Of a stretch of DNA of 17,032 nucleotides, positions 1 to 7,360 are shown one piece after another; position 1 is the stretch's first letter, and the number at the start of each line of letters is the position of its first letter. A program made the translations under genes and the position numbers. Origin of the DNA: Methanobacteriota archaeon (GTDB lineage: Archaea; Thermoplasmatota; Poseidoniia; Poseidoniales; Thalassarchaeaceae); assembly GCA_002725475.1 (NCBI GenBank), contig PBPH01000100.1, positions 1-17,032 on the forward strand. Direction: 5' to 3'. Below the pieces are notes generated by a model. That model saw only the letters and a list, made by a program, of their open reading frames with translations. It did no database searches and was not told where the DNA came from.

Positions 1-1
1 A

Positions 2-175
2 GATGGTGTTGTCTTGGACTCTGATTACTATGACTTTGGTTGGGTTCCTTTCCTGTGGGCTGCTGAATATCATAAGGGATACATATACACCTCGTGCATT
101 ACTTCAGGACTATATATTGTACAATTAGATATAGACAAACCATACGAAGGTCAGATTAGTTCTCAAAATACTTAA
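2..175 (+). CDS. C-terminal end of an LVIVD-repeat propeller protein (5' part outside window)
   Basis: The second reading frame is open from the left edge to a TAA stop and gives 57 residues, so only the C-terminus of a longer protein is visible. Its final stretch (GYIYTSCITSGLYIVQLDID) closely resembles the C-terminus of the next gene (GYILISEMVSGIYVVQMESD). Both have the hydrophobic-G-hydrophobic-Y-V-V-Q strand pattern that closes LVIVD-type beta-propellers. I infer a tandem paralogue, probably also extracytoplasmic. No start, signal peptide or membrane anchor can be seen. A 99-bp gap separates it from the downstream copy, so the two may be co-transcribed. Confidence 0.75.
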   Translation, partial: DGVVLDSDYYDFGWVPFLWAAEYHKGYIYTSCITSGLYIVQLDIDKPYEGQISSQNT

Positions 176-274
176 TCACAATTTCCTAATTTCTAAAGGA
201 ACAGGTTGAGCGTAATGGTCATCAATGAATTGGGGTAGCGAAGGTTGCGCCCGTAGGGCGATAGGGGGGATAAT
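176..274 (+). promoter_or_regulatory. Intergenic leader with small GC hairpin and G-rich SD-like tract
   Basis: This 99-bp gap separates two paralogous genes. It contains a short perfect inverted repeat, CGCCC (248-252), loop GTA, GGGCG (256-260), followed by a GGGGGGA tract (265-270). The tract could act as a ribosome-binding site for the GTG at 275. No convincing BRE/TATA box was seen. The hairpin is small and could be chance; it lies where it might influence translation of the second gene. Confidence 0.3.
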
Positions 275-2272
275 GTGAGGAGATTGATGGTAGATGACGA
301 TTCTGCAGCAACGCAGGAACAGATGATTATCTACGCTCTTGTTGGTTTAGTTTCACTTAGCCTTCTATCCTCTGCAGCTTGGTTTGCATTTAGTTTCGGT
401 GGGGGTGATGGAGATTCCGATGACCACATGGCTAATTGGGTCGATCCCGTAATAGAAATTGAGGATGAAAATCATAGCCATACAGATTTAATCGCGCATA
501 GATTGAAAACCGATAATATGAGATTAATTGACTATCATAATCTAAACTGCGATGGAAATGAGAAGCCTCCACCTGAGTTGGATAACACTGCAGGTCGTCC
601 TTGCTTCCCTGAATACAAGAACACTGGCCCGACACCGGGTGACAACTCAGAGATTGCAATTGAAGGAAATTTCCTTGATGATTGTGCCATATACGGTGAT
701 GGAACAGGTGGTTGTTACGCATATGTATCTTCATATAATCAATTTGAGATTCTTGATATCTCGAGACCCAACAACATTACTCTCTTATCAACCTACTACG
801 CAGAGGTTGCTAGAATAATTGATATCAAAGTCACTCCAGACAATAATTGGGTACTTATCAATCACGAATTAACAAATAGCGAATTGGATCCAATTCCAAA
901 TGATGATGATGCAAACAGTGGGATGAATCGCCTGGATGTAGTCTATGTTGGTAACAAATTGGAACCAATCAAAGTTGCAGAGTGGAATAATCCCCCTGCA
1001 GGTTTCCATAACCAAGATGTCCATGTATACTGTGATTGGGAGCCTGCAAATCCTCTTTGGAACGGTGAAGAATGCCATCTATTCCTATTTGGTGCGGATC
1101 CGTATCCTGAGATGGTTGAGGGAAGTTCAGGAACTTATTACAAGGGGACACAGATTTTCTACGTTCCCTTGGGTTTGGAATCTTGGATACCTACTCAGAC
1201 CGATGAAGAACAGAACCAAAGTCGTGAAATTGTTAGGTGGGGGGGCTATTCTCCTGAAATTGATACAACATGTGGTGGCTCAATTTTCAACCATGACAAT
1301 GTTTTCTTCACGCACCCAATTACTCAGCAAAAGATGCTAATCATTTCATATTGGGGTGCTGGGTTGAGAATAGTGGACGTATCTAATCCACCAGATGTTC
1401 CAGACCCTGAAGGTGTATCATGGCCACAGGACAACGAGGTTGGTCGTTGGCTGGGTTGCCCTACTGCAAATGATGGTTGGTATGGTCCAGAGGGTGGCGG
1501 TCATGCAGACATGAGTCCCGAAGAATGGTTAGATGCTAACCAAGGAAATGACAACATTCACTATGCCGTCCCTTACGAACATCTGATCTGCAATGGAATA
1601 AGTGAATACGTTGCTCAGGCAACATGGCCATCTTCATGTGGAACTGGCCCTGAAGATCCAGAGCATGGAGACAATTGGAGACATTACACAATAATAGCTC
1701 CCGAATACGGTTCAAATTCCAATCATACTGGATATGTTTGGACTATTGACACAACTGATCCAACGAAGCCTTTCCTAGTTAGCAAGTGGAAATTACCTGG
1801 GGAGGGGACGTTAGCCAATGGATCAAAACATCCACAACACTACATTCCAGGTGGCTATATTTTCAGCCCTCATAATGGCGACACTGGCCTTAACGGGGAA
1901 GTTTACTGGGCTCACTATCATGCAGGAACCTGGGTCACAGATCACGGGCATATTTGGGAGGATATTGTTTGGGTGGATGGAGTTCCAGCACCAGAATTGG
2001 GATTCAAAGGAATAAAAGAACTAGCCGAGACTAAAACAATGGGCTACTATATCCCTGCGGGACCTACTTGGATTGAAGATCCTGTAAATACTCTAGAATA
2101 CGACATGGCTGATTGTTGGGCATCATGTATCATTCCTTTCGATTGGGGTTTGCAATATGACCCTCGCGGATATATCCTAATTTCTGAGATGGTTAGTGGA
2201 ATCTATGTTGTCCAGATGGAATCAGATATTGATCCAAGATATCCATATCCTCCTCTTTATCCTAATGAGTGA
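275..2272 (+). CDS. Membrane-anchored LVIVD-repeat beta-propeller-like surface protein
   Basis: A 665-residue protein with no recognised enzyme signature. It has a short N-terminal cytoplasmic stretch, one membrane segment (about residues 18-41), an acidic Gly/Asp linker, then a long extracytoplasmic domain. Repeated strands of the type FEILDISRPNN (157-167), GLRIVDVSNPP (363-373), GYVWTIDTTDPTKP (486-499) and GIYVVQ (642-647) are typical of LVIVD-repeat propellers. The C-terminal third is rich in His (H533, H547, H549, H557, H559) and has a CWASC (CxxxC) motif at 614-618. Twelve or so Cys in an exported domain suggest disulfides. Start is GTG 275 or ATG 287; the latter has GAGGAG just upstream, the former GGGGGGA. 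The stop overlaps a possible GTG of the SCO1 gene, indicating an operon. A role as metal-dependent oxidase or adhesion scaffold is only speculation. Confidence 0.7.
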   Translation: MRRLMVDDDSAATQEQMIIYALVGLVSLSLLSSAAWFAFSFGGGDGDSDDHMANWVDPVIEIEDENHSHTDLIAHRLKTDNMRLIDYHNLNCDGNEKPPPELDNTAGRPCFPEYKNTGPTPGDNSEIAIEGNFLDDCAIYGDGTGGCYAYVSSYNQFEILDISRPNNITLLSTYYAEVARIIDIKVTPDNNWVLINHELTNSELDPIPNDDDANSGMNRLDVVYVGNKLEPIKVAEWNNPPAGFHNQDVHVYCDWEPANPLWNGEECHLFLFGADPYPEMVEGSSGTYYKGTQIFYVPLGLESWIPTQTDEEQNQSREIVRWGGYSPEIDTTCGGSIFNHDNVFFTHPITQQKMLIISYWGAGLRIVDVSNPPDVPDPEGVSWPQDNEVGRWLGCPTANDGWYGPEGGGHADMSPEEWLDANQGNDNIHYAVPYEHLICNGISEYVAQATWPSSCGTGPEDPEHGDNWRHYTIIAPEYGSNSNHTGYVWTIDTTDPTKPFLVSKWKLPGEGTLANGSKHPQHYIPGGYIFSPHNGDTGLNGEVYWAHYHAGTWVTDHGHIWEDIVWVDGVPAPELGFKGIKELAETKTMGYYIPAGPTWIEDPVNTLEYDMADCWASCIIPFDWGLQYDPRGYILISEMVSGIYVVQMESDIDPRYPYPPLYPNE

Positions 2273-2277
2273 ATAAA

Positions 2278-2937
2278 ATGAGCCGCGCATTAACGTCCCT
2301 GTTCATTGCTACCACATTATTGATGTCTGGGTGTATGGGAGAACCTCAAATTCCAGATAATTTCAATGGAGATGACATATATCCTGCAGTGGCAATGGAT
2401 TCATTTGAACTGATTAATCAGGACAATTTGTCAATTAATAGTTCAGAATACGAAGACAAGGTATTGATTGTGATTTTTATGTTCACTCGCTGTCCAGACG
2501 TATGTCCAATAGTATCAGCGAATGTCAAATGGTTGTATGGGGCGCTAGAAGAACAAGAAAGAGATCATGTGGAAGTAATTTCAATTACTGTTGATCCATG
2601 GTCAGACGATTCAGCAACCCTACATTCATATCGCCAGGGTATGTCACTAGAATGGGACCATTTTACTGGCGAACTAGAACATTTAGAGCCGGTTTGGGGT
2701 AATTTTGGCGTTGGTCTAAAGACAGTGGCTAGTGATGATTATGGATATAACTCAACCGAATCAAATGAAAATCAAACTACTGAAGGACGTCATCATCCCG
2801 CATTTGATTATCTAGTAGATCATTCAACAGGTACAATATTGGTGGATAAAAATGGCAATCAGCGAGTATGGTGGGGTGACACTGATTGGGTTCCAGAACT
2901 AGCTCTTCAAGATGTACGACAGTTGATTTCAGAATAG
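2278..2937 (+). CDS. SCO1/SenC-family copper-binding lipoprotein
   Basis: A thioredoxin-fold SCO1/SenC protein of 219 residues from the ATG at 2278. Residues 1-18 form a signal peptide ending in a lipobox (LMSGC, Cys19), so it is probably lipid-anchored outside the membrane. The family copper motif is CPDVC (Cys72, Cys76) after IVIFMFTRCP, and the third ligand is His182 in the YLVDHS stretch. Family members deliver copper to the CuA site of cytochrome oxidase or reduce its thiols. GTG 2269 overlaps the upstream TGA stop (GTGA) and is an alternative start. ATG 2278 is preferred because GAGTGA lies 5 nt upstream and a compact signal peptide follows. No cytochrome oxidase gene is nearby; the client may be that oxidase elsewhere or a neighbouring surface protein. 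Confidence 0.88.
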   Translation: MSRALTSLFIATTLLMSGCMGEPQIPDNFNGDDIYPAVAMDSFELINQDNLSINSSEYEDKVLIVIFMFTRCPDVCPIVSANVKWLYGALEEQERDHVEVISITVDPWSDDSATLHSYRQGMSLEWDHFTGELEHLEPVWGNFGVGLKTVASDDYGYNSTESNENQTTEGRHHPAFDYLVDHSTGTILVDKNGNQRVWWGDTDWVPELALQDVRQLISE

Positions 2938-2947
2938 ATTTCTCGGA

Positions 2948-2956
2948 TTTATATTA
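2948..2956 (+). promoter_or_regulatory. Candidate TATA box for the YHYH gene
   Basis: The 44-bp gap after the SCO1 gene is strongly AT-rich. TTTATATTA lies about 26-34 nt before the ATG at 2982, the spacing expected for an archaeal TATA box driving a nearly leaderless transcript. No Shine-Dalgarno site precedes this ATG, which fits. Assigned from sequence only. Confidence 0.4.
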
Positions 2957-2981
2957 TAAGATATAATTTAGTCCAAGAGTC

Positions 2982-5375
2982 ATGGATAATAAAATCGGCA
3001 TCATGACAGCGTTATTGGTTGGGTTGATGGTTAGTTCAGGATTTGCAATATATTTCGCATCGAGTCAAAATGACGATTCAAAAAATGAAAACGGCGAAGA
3101 TATCTCCACAAATGATGAAAGCATTGTTCCCGAACAGAATAACGAAGACAGAAGCCCAACTTTATTTGTGGGGGCTACAAACTTTTCATGGGGTGACCCG
3201 GTATTAATTACTGGCTGGGTAGTTGACGAATCACCTAGTTCAACAGTCATTTCTGCATCGGTTTATTCAGCAGAATCACTAAGCACACCTGCCCTTACAA
3301 TGTCTGTAAATTCAGACCAAAATGGTATTTGGGAGATTTTGTTGCCTTACGAAGAACCAGGCACTTGGGCTGTTCAAATTATTGCCATTGATGAAGGTAA
3401 TAAGTCAAGTGATTCAAAGATAGTAGATGTAAATCTTAACTATCCTGTTGAAGAAATGGTATTGGTCACATTAGGTTATGAATCGCCATTAGAAAACGAA
3501 TCGATAGGCTGGATTATCGGTGATTTAATTCATCTGTTCCCTTCGTCATGTAGTGTGGAATTTTGGCCCGATGGTCAATCAACAATAGAAGGATTTGTCA
3601 ATGCTTCTGAAAGTAAATTCAGCATTCCCGTTGATGAAGATACGGTTGCTAAGCAAGGGGAATTTTGGGTAACATGTGGGGTCTATGACAGTCGTGCAAG
3701 AAACCTGTCATATCAGTTACCCATTCCAGATGAGCCACCTGAAGAAAGTATTTCAGATCAAGACAATGATGGGATTGTAGATGCAAATGATGTATGCCCA
3801 AACACCCCCAGTGATGAACCAGTATGGCCAAATGGCTGTTCGGATTCACAACTCGATAGTGATGGGGATGGTGTAACTGATGCTAATGATTTGTGCCCAA
3901 ATACCTATACTGGAGAAATTGTTGATTCCAATGGTTGCTCAGATACACAAAAAGATGCAGACGGGGATGGTATTTCAGATGCAGGGGATCAGTGCCCAAA
4001 TACTCCCGCTACTGAGGTTGCCGATGCAAATGGTTGTTCTGACTCTCAAAAAGACCAAGATGGGGACGGCGTTCAAGATTCTCTTGATCAATGTCCAAAT
4101 ACTCTCTCGGGTACAACTGTAGATGCAATGGGTTGTGAGATTACATGGGTCCCTCAAGATTCTTGGTTATGTCAAAATGGCCAGGGTGCATGGGTGAAGG
4201 ATTTCAATGCTGAAGAGGGATATAATTCTAACACAAATGGCGCAAGTAGTTCGGGAGCAAATGACGACAATGCTGGTCCGTGGTTCCAATGCGAATTATC
4301 AGTATCAACCCAGAATGGCGAAATGGTAGTTGACTCAAATGGTATTCCAAATCATGACTTTTTGTCTACAATGGGTTGTTGTACTGATGAAGTAAATTTG
4401 GAATGGCATATTACTTTGAATCCTGTAAATGATACGCAGGGCGGACACGACTCAACCAATTGCCCTGGAGCACAGGGGCAATGGGAGTGTGCGCCTAACA
4501 GAGGTCCAGTGGCAGTTGCAGTAAATGGGGTCCCAATGTATGGTCCAGAGGAAGGGCCTGGTGGCGACGCGGTAGCTCTTCATTTTGATTACTTTGAAGA
4601 AGATAGGCAACCTATTTTCATGGGTTGGTGTACTAGCCATTCAGCAGGCAACAATTTCCATTACCATTATGACGCTCAATGCCAATATTGGGCCCCGTCA
4701 TCTGGTGAAGATATGAGTGATTACCAAATCACAAAACTACAATCTCAGCAACACAGTCCAATCATAGGGTGGGCTTTTGATGGCTATCCTATTTATGGCA
4801 TGTATGGTTATGATAACGATGGCCAAACAATTAGGGCAATCACTTCATCTTATGCTATTGAGCGTACTCAGGACGGCGGCGATCAAGGTTACAATGGAAT
4901 TGACGATTGGAATTATTTCCAAGGGCTTGGCGACTTAGATGCTTGTAATGGAAGATTTGGACCAACTCCAGAATATCCAAACGGAATTTATCATTATGTT
5001 AGCACACCCCTTTCAGCTTCCCCTCTCTTGGTAACAGATACTAACAATAACCAGGTGTCAATGATTGGCTTTCCATATTTCTTGATGTGTTACCATGGGG
5101 TTGCTGATCTAGACTCTCAACCATCTGCAGGTGGCGGCCAAGGCCAGGGTCCCGGCCCAGGTCCCGGCCCAGGCCGTGATTCAAATGGGCGTTCTTACGA
5201 TTCAGACGGGCACTATGGTTACAATACTCAGGCTTTAGTAGATTCAAAACCATTACCTATTGAACCGGAGTATCTTGATGAATCCATTCCAATTTGGTTA
5301 GATTTCAGCATCACCATGCTATTGATTGCGTTCGCTTTTGGTGGCATGAATATCACATTGAGTCGCCCCGATTAA
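2982..5375 (+). CDS. YHYH-domain surface protein with thrombospondin type 3 repeats
   Basis: A 797-residue exported protein. Residues 7-27 form a signal anchor, followed by an acidic linker and a beta-rich region with an Ig-like look (about 60-250). Four calcium-binding thrombospondin type 3 repeats follow (259-390) with DxDxDGxxDxxDxCPNT motifs. The C-terminal half is a YHYH domain: NFHYHYD (558-563), GWAFDGYPIYG (596-606) and a CNGRFGPTPE...GIYHY block (655-672). A GQGPGPGPGPG linker (720-731) leads to a second hydrophobic segment near the end (about 773-790). The YHYH domain has no firmly established biochemical function that I can name. It follows the SCO1 gene by 44 bp on the same strand. 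Its TAA stop overlaps the stop of convergent pheS. Confidence 0.82.
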   Translation: MDNKIGIMTALLVGLMVSSGFAIYFASSQNDDSKNENGEDISTNDESIVPEQNNEDRSPTLFVGATNFSWGDPVLITGWVVDESPSSTVISASVYSAESLSTPALTMSVNSDQNGIWEILLPYEEPGTWAVQIIAIDEGNKSSDSKIVDVNLNYPVEEMVLVTLGYESPLENESIGWIIGDLIHLFPSSCSVEFWPDGQSTIEGFVNASESKFSIPVDEDTVAKQGEFWVTCGVYDSRARNLSYQLPIPDEPPEESISDQDNDGIVDANDVCPNTPSDEPVWPNGCSDSQLDSDGDGVTDANDLCPNTYTGEIVDSNGCSDTQKDADGDGISDAGDQCPNTPATEVADANGCSDSQKDQDGDGVQDSLDQCPNTLSGTTVDAMGCEITWVPQDSWLCQNGQGAWVKDFNAEEGYNSNTNGASSSGANDDNAGPWFQCELSVSTQNGEMVVDSNGIPNHDFLSTMGCCTDEVNLEWHITLNPVNDTQGGHDSTNCPGAQGQWECAPNRGPVAVAVNGVPMYGPEEGPGGDAVALHFDYFEEDRQPIFMGWCTSHSAGNNFHYHYDAQCQYWAPSSGEDMSDYQITKLQSQQHSPIIGWAFDGYPIYGMYGYDNDGQTIRAITSSYAIERTQDGGDQGYNGIDDWNYFQGLGDLDACNGRFGPTPEYPNGIYHYVSTPLSASPLLVTDTNNNQVSMIGFPYFLMCYHGVADLDSQPSAGGGQGQGPGPGPGPGRDSNGRSYDSDGHYGYNTQALVDSKPLPIEPEYLDESIPIWLDFSITMLLIAFAFGGMNITLSRPD
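3756..4151 (+). repeat. Four in-frame 99-bp repeats encoding TSP type 3 calcium loops
   Basis: The spacing is exactly 33 codons per unit: loop-initiating Asp at 259, 292, 325 and 358, CPNT Cys at 272, 305, 338 and 371, and NGC or MGC Cys at 286, 319, 352 and 385. The DNA copies have diverged while the period is kept, so selection acts on protein structure. Each unit probably binds calcium and forms one disulfide, giving a rigid stalk between the N-terminal region and the YHYH domain. Confidence 0.85.
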
Positions 5376-6877
5376 AGAACTGGTTGATTACTTAACCACT
5401 CCAAATCAGAAACGTATAATTGGCGAATATCATCTAGTTCAAACACTAGCATTGCTAATCTTTCAAGACCCATACCCCAAGCACAAACTGGCCATTTTGC
5501 ACCTAATGGTTCTGTAACTTCTGGTCGGAAAATTCCTGCCCCACCTAATTCAAGCCATTCTCCTCTCCATTTTACTTCTACCTCTAGGGATGGTTCAGTG
5601 TAAGGGAAATATGCTGGCCTAACCCTAACTTCAGGATAACCCATTTTTGCATAGAATTCTTTCACAGTAGTCACTAACATTGGAAGACTAGCATTTGGCT
5701 CCATAATAATTCCTTCAATCTGATGGAATTCTGGCAGGTGGGTTTTGTCAATGCTCTCCTTACGAAATACTCTGCCAATTCCAAATACACGGCATGGTGA
5801 ATTAGGATTATCAGCAACATGCTTTACAGTGTTTACAGTGGTATGAGTTCTTAACATTCCCTTTTCAGCAATGTCGGATGAAAATTCACCACCCCATCCA
5901 CTACTTCCAGTATTTCCACCACTCTCGTGAACTTGTGCCCACTGATTCGTTCTTTCTCTTGGTATTGGAATTGATTCAGGATTATCAAGATAGAATGTAT
6001 CTTGCATTTCTCTAGCAGGATGGTCTTGAGGGATGAATAGGGCATCCATATTCCAACCAGCGGTGGTCACATAATCACCTTCAATTTCAGTGAATCCCAT
6101 TTCTAAGAAGATGGCACGAATTCTTTCAATCAAAGCTTGCATTGGATGAGATTTCCCTATCATTGGGGTTGGTGCTTCTCTAGTTACATCATAAGGTTTG
6201 AAATCGGCATCCCTCCAATCGTCACCTTGCAATAATTCAGGAGTAATGTCGGCAACCAATAGGCGCTCTTGAAGGTCATCAACATTTACGGAGATTCCTT
6301 TTGGAGTTAATTGCCACGTTCTGATAACCTCTTCACTGGAAGTGATAATCCCCTTTCTTTTCGCGAAATAATCAATTTGGCTAATGTTAAGTTCGCTTTC
6401 GGGAGCCCCCTCTTCGCCAGCCGCTGCAAGATTAGAAATGAATTCGCTCCTCATTTTTAGAGTAGCTTCAATTGCCCCAGTAGCCGAAGGAATTTCGAAT
6501 TGGCCCTTCAAAAGTTGAATTCCTAAATCCTTTAGAAGGCCTATTCCTGCTCCGGCTTCTCTTTTTTCAACTACATTCGCCTTCTGCAAATCCTGCATCC
6601 CCACATCGCCTTCTTGTTCTGAAAGCCAGTTCCAAATCCTCTGTTCAAGCAATCCATTTTTTGCAGCATTATCTCCTTCTGAAGCAAGACGCCAAATCTT
6701 GCTACGTTGCTCTGTCTGAATTACTAGTTCTGATTCAAATAAAGTGCCTCCAGCACCTGCAACATGTGCCTGATCCTTCCATTCACAGGCATCTAGTAGT
6801 TCATCAAGTTGCCAAACTTCGTTAGGTTTGCCACGCATTGCCTTTAGCATCCGGCGCTCATTGTTACTCAACTCCAC
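5372..6877 (-). CDS. pheS: Phenylalanine--tRNA ligase alpha subunit
   Basis: Class II aminoacyl-tRNA synthetase catalytic subunit that charges tRNA-Phe as an alpha2-beta2 enzyme in the cytoplasm. The protein is 501 residues from the GTG at 6877. The first ~200 residues carry winged-helix-like tRNA-binding modules typical of the archaeal/eukaryotic form. The catalytic core follows, with a motif 1 region near GKSHPMQ, motif 2 (RVFRKESIDKTHLPEFHQIEG, residues 369-389) and motif 3 (GMGLERLAML). GTG 6877 is chosen because a perfect GAGGTGA (complement of 6882-6888) lies 4 nt upstream; an in-frame TTG at 6892 would place that site inside the gene. It is probably the last gene of a three-gene minus-strand cluster. 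The partner pheT is not in the window, consistent with pheS and pheT being separated in many archaea. Confidence 0.95.
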   Translation of the reverse strand: MELSNNERRMLKAMRGKPNEVWQLDELLDACEWKDQAHVAGAGGTLFESELVIQTEQRSKIWRLASEGDNAAKNGLLEQRIWNWLSEQEGDVGMQDLQKANVVEKREAGAGIGLLKDLGIQLLKGQFEIPSATGAIEATLKMRSEFISNLAAAGEEGAPESELNISQIDYFAKRKGIITSSEEVIRTWQLTPKGISVNVDDLQERLLVADITPELLQGDDWRDADFKPYDVTREAPTPMIGKSHPMQALIERIRAIFLEMGFTEIEGDYVTTAGWNMDALFIPQDHPAREMQDTFYLDNPESIPIPRERTNQWAQVHESGGNTGSSGWGGEFSSDIAEKGMLRTHTTVNTVKHVADNPNSPCRVFGIGRVFRKESIDKTHLPEFHQIEGIIMEPNASLPMLVTTVKEFYAKMGYPEVRVRPAYFPYTEPSLEVEVKWRGEWLELGGAGIFRPEVTEPLGAKWPVCAWGMGLERLAMLVFELDDIRQLYVSDLEWLSNQPVL

Positions 6878-6927
6878 AATGTCACCTCTCAAGTCCTCGA
6901 CAGGCCGTTATGTTTTGACGCTTATTC

Positions 6928-6937
6928 TAATATAAGG
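6928..6937 (-). promoter_or_regulatory. Candidate TATA element before pheS
   Basis: On the minus strand the gap before pheS contains CCTTATATTA, about 50 nt upstream of the GTG start, which would allow a short leader carrying the GAGGTGA site. A 5-bp inverted repeat, CTTAT/ATAAG (6921-6925 and 6932-6936), overlaps it. It could provide a promoter for pheS in addition to read-through from upstream. Confidence 0.3.
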
Positions 6938-6944
6938 CCGAAAA

Positions 6945-7349
6945 CTACTCTTCTTCGTCTTCTGGTTTATCCCATAGAAGTGTGTTACAATTGGGGCAAG
7001 TAAAAGTTAGAGGACGTTTCCCATCTCTCCAAGTCAATTTTCCACAGTTGCCACACAATACGCTTGTACGAATAGGCTCGTCTAGAGTAGTATCAATCCG
7101 ATACATGACACTTCCTTCAGCACCATCGGGGAGTTCTCCCACTTCAGGAATCCAGTCGCGAATATCCTTTTCACTCATTGGCTTAGGTTCCTCTACTCTA
7201 ACAAAGGCAAGTAGGAACATTACTGCCCCAGCCAAACCTATTGGGGCTCCAATGGCAATATATGCTGGATTTGCGAAAATAATGCCCGATGAAAGCATAA
7301 TACAGAGCCAAGACGCGATAAAGAGGTTGTTGCGTATATTCCTCGCCAA
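6945..7349 (-). CDS. Small two-TM membrane protein with C-terminal zinc ribbon
   Basis: A 134-residue protein not assigned to a named family. Two hydrophobic segments (about 9-25 and 29-50) are followed by a soluble domain of about 80 residues. That domain ends in a zinc-ribbon pair, CGNC (Cys99, Cys102) and CPNC (Cys118, Cys121), then a highly acidic tail. The ribbon is probably cytoplasmic, given hairpin topology. The start is TTG 7349, supported by GAGGTG (complement of 7355-7360) 5 nt upstream, right after the aminotransferase stop. The 11-bp gap indicates co-transcription with that gene. The ribbon could bind nucleic acid or protein or be structural; no function is claimed. Confidence 0.75.
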   Translation of the reverse strand: MARNIRNNLFIASWLCIMLSSGIIFANPAYIAIGAPIGLAGAVMFLLAFVRVEEPKPMSEKDIRDWIPEVGELPDGAEGSVMYRIDTTLDEPIRTSVLCGNCGKLTWRDGKRPLTFTCPNCNTLLWDKPEDEEE

Positions 7350-7360
7350 TGTAACACCTC

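Noticed and set aside
248..260. CGCCC-GTA-GGGCG hairpin as an intrinsic terminator
   Set aside because: The stem is only 5 bp and is followed by a G-rich tract, not by T residues.
275..2272. Identification of the propeller protein as methanethiol oxidase (SBP56)
   Set aside because: Proximity to SCO1 and the propeller fold are suggestive, but no SBP56-specific motif was recognised and length and TM anchor differ; kept only as a hypothesis.
3756..4151. Regular 99-bp repeats as a possible CRISPR-like or satellite array
   Set aside because: They are in frame, diverged at DNA level and encode canonical calcium-binding TSP3 motifs.
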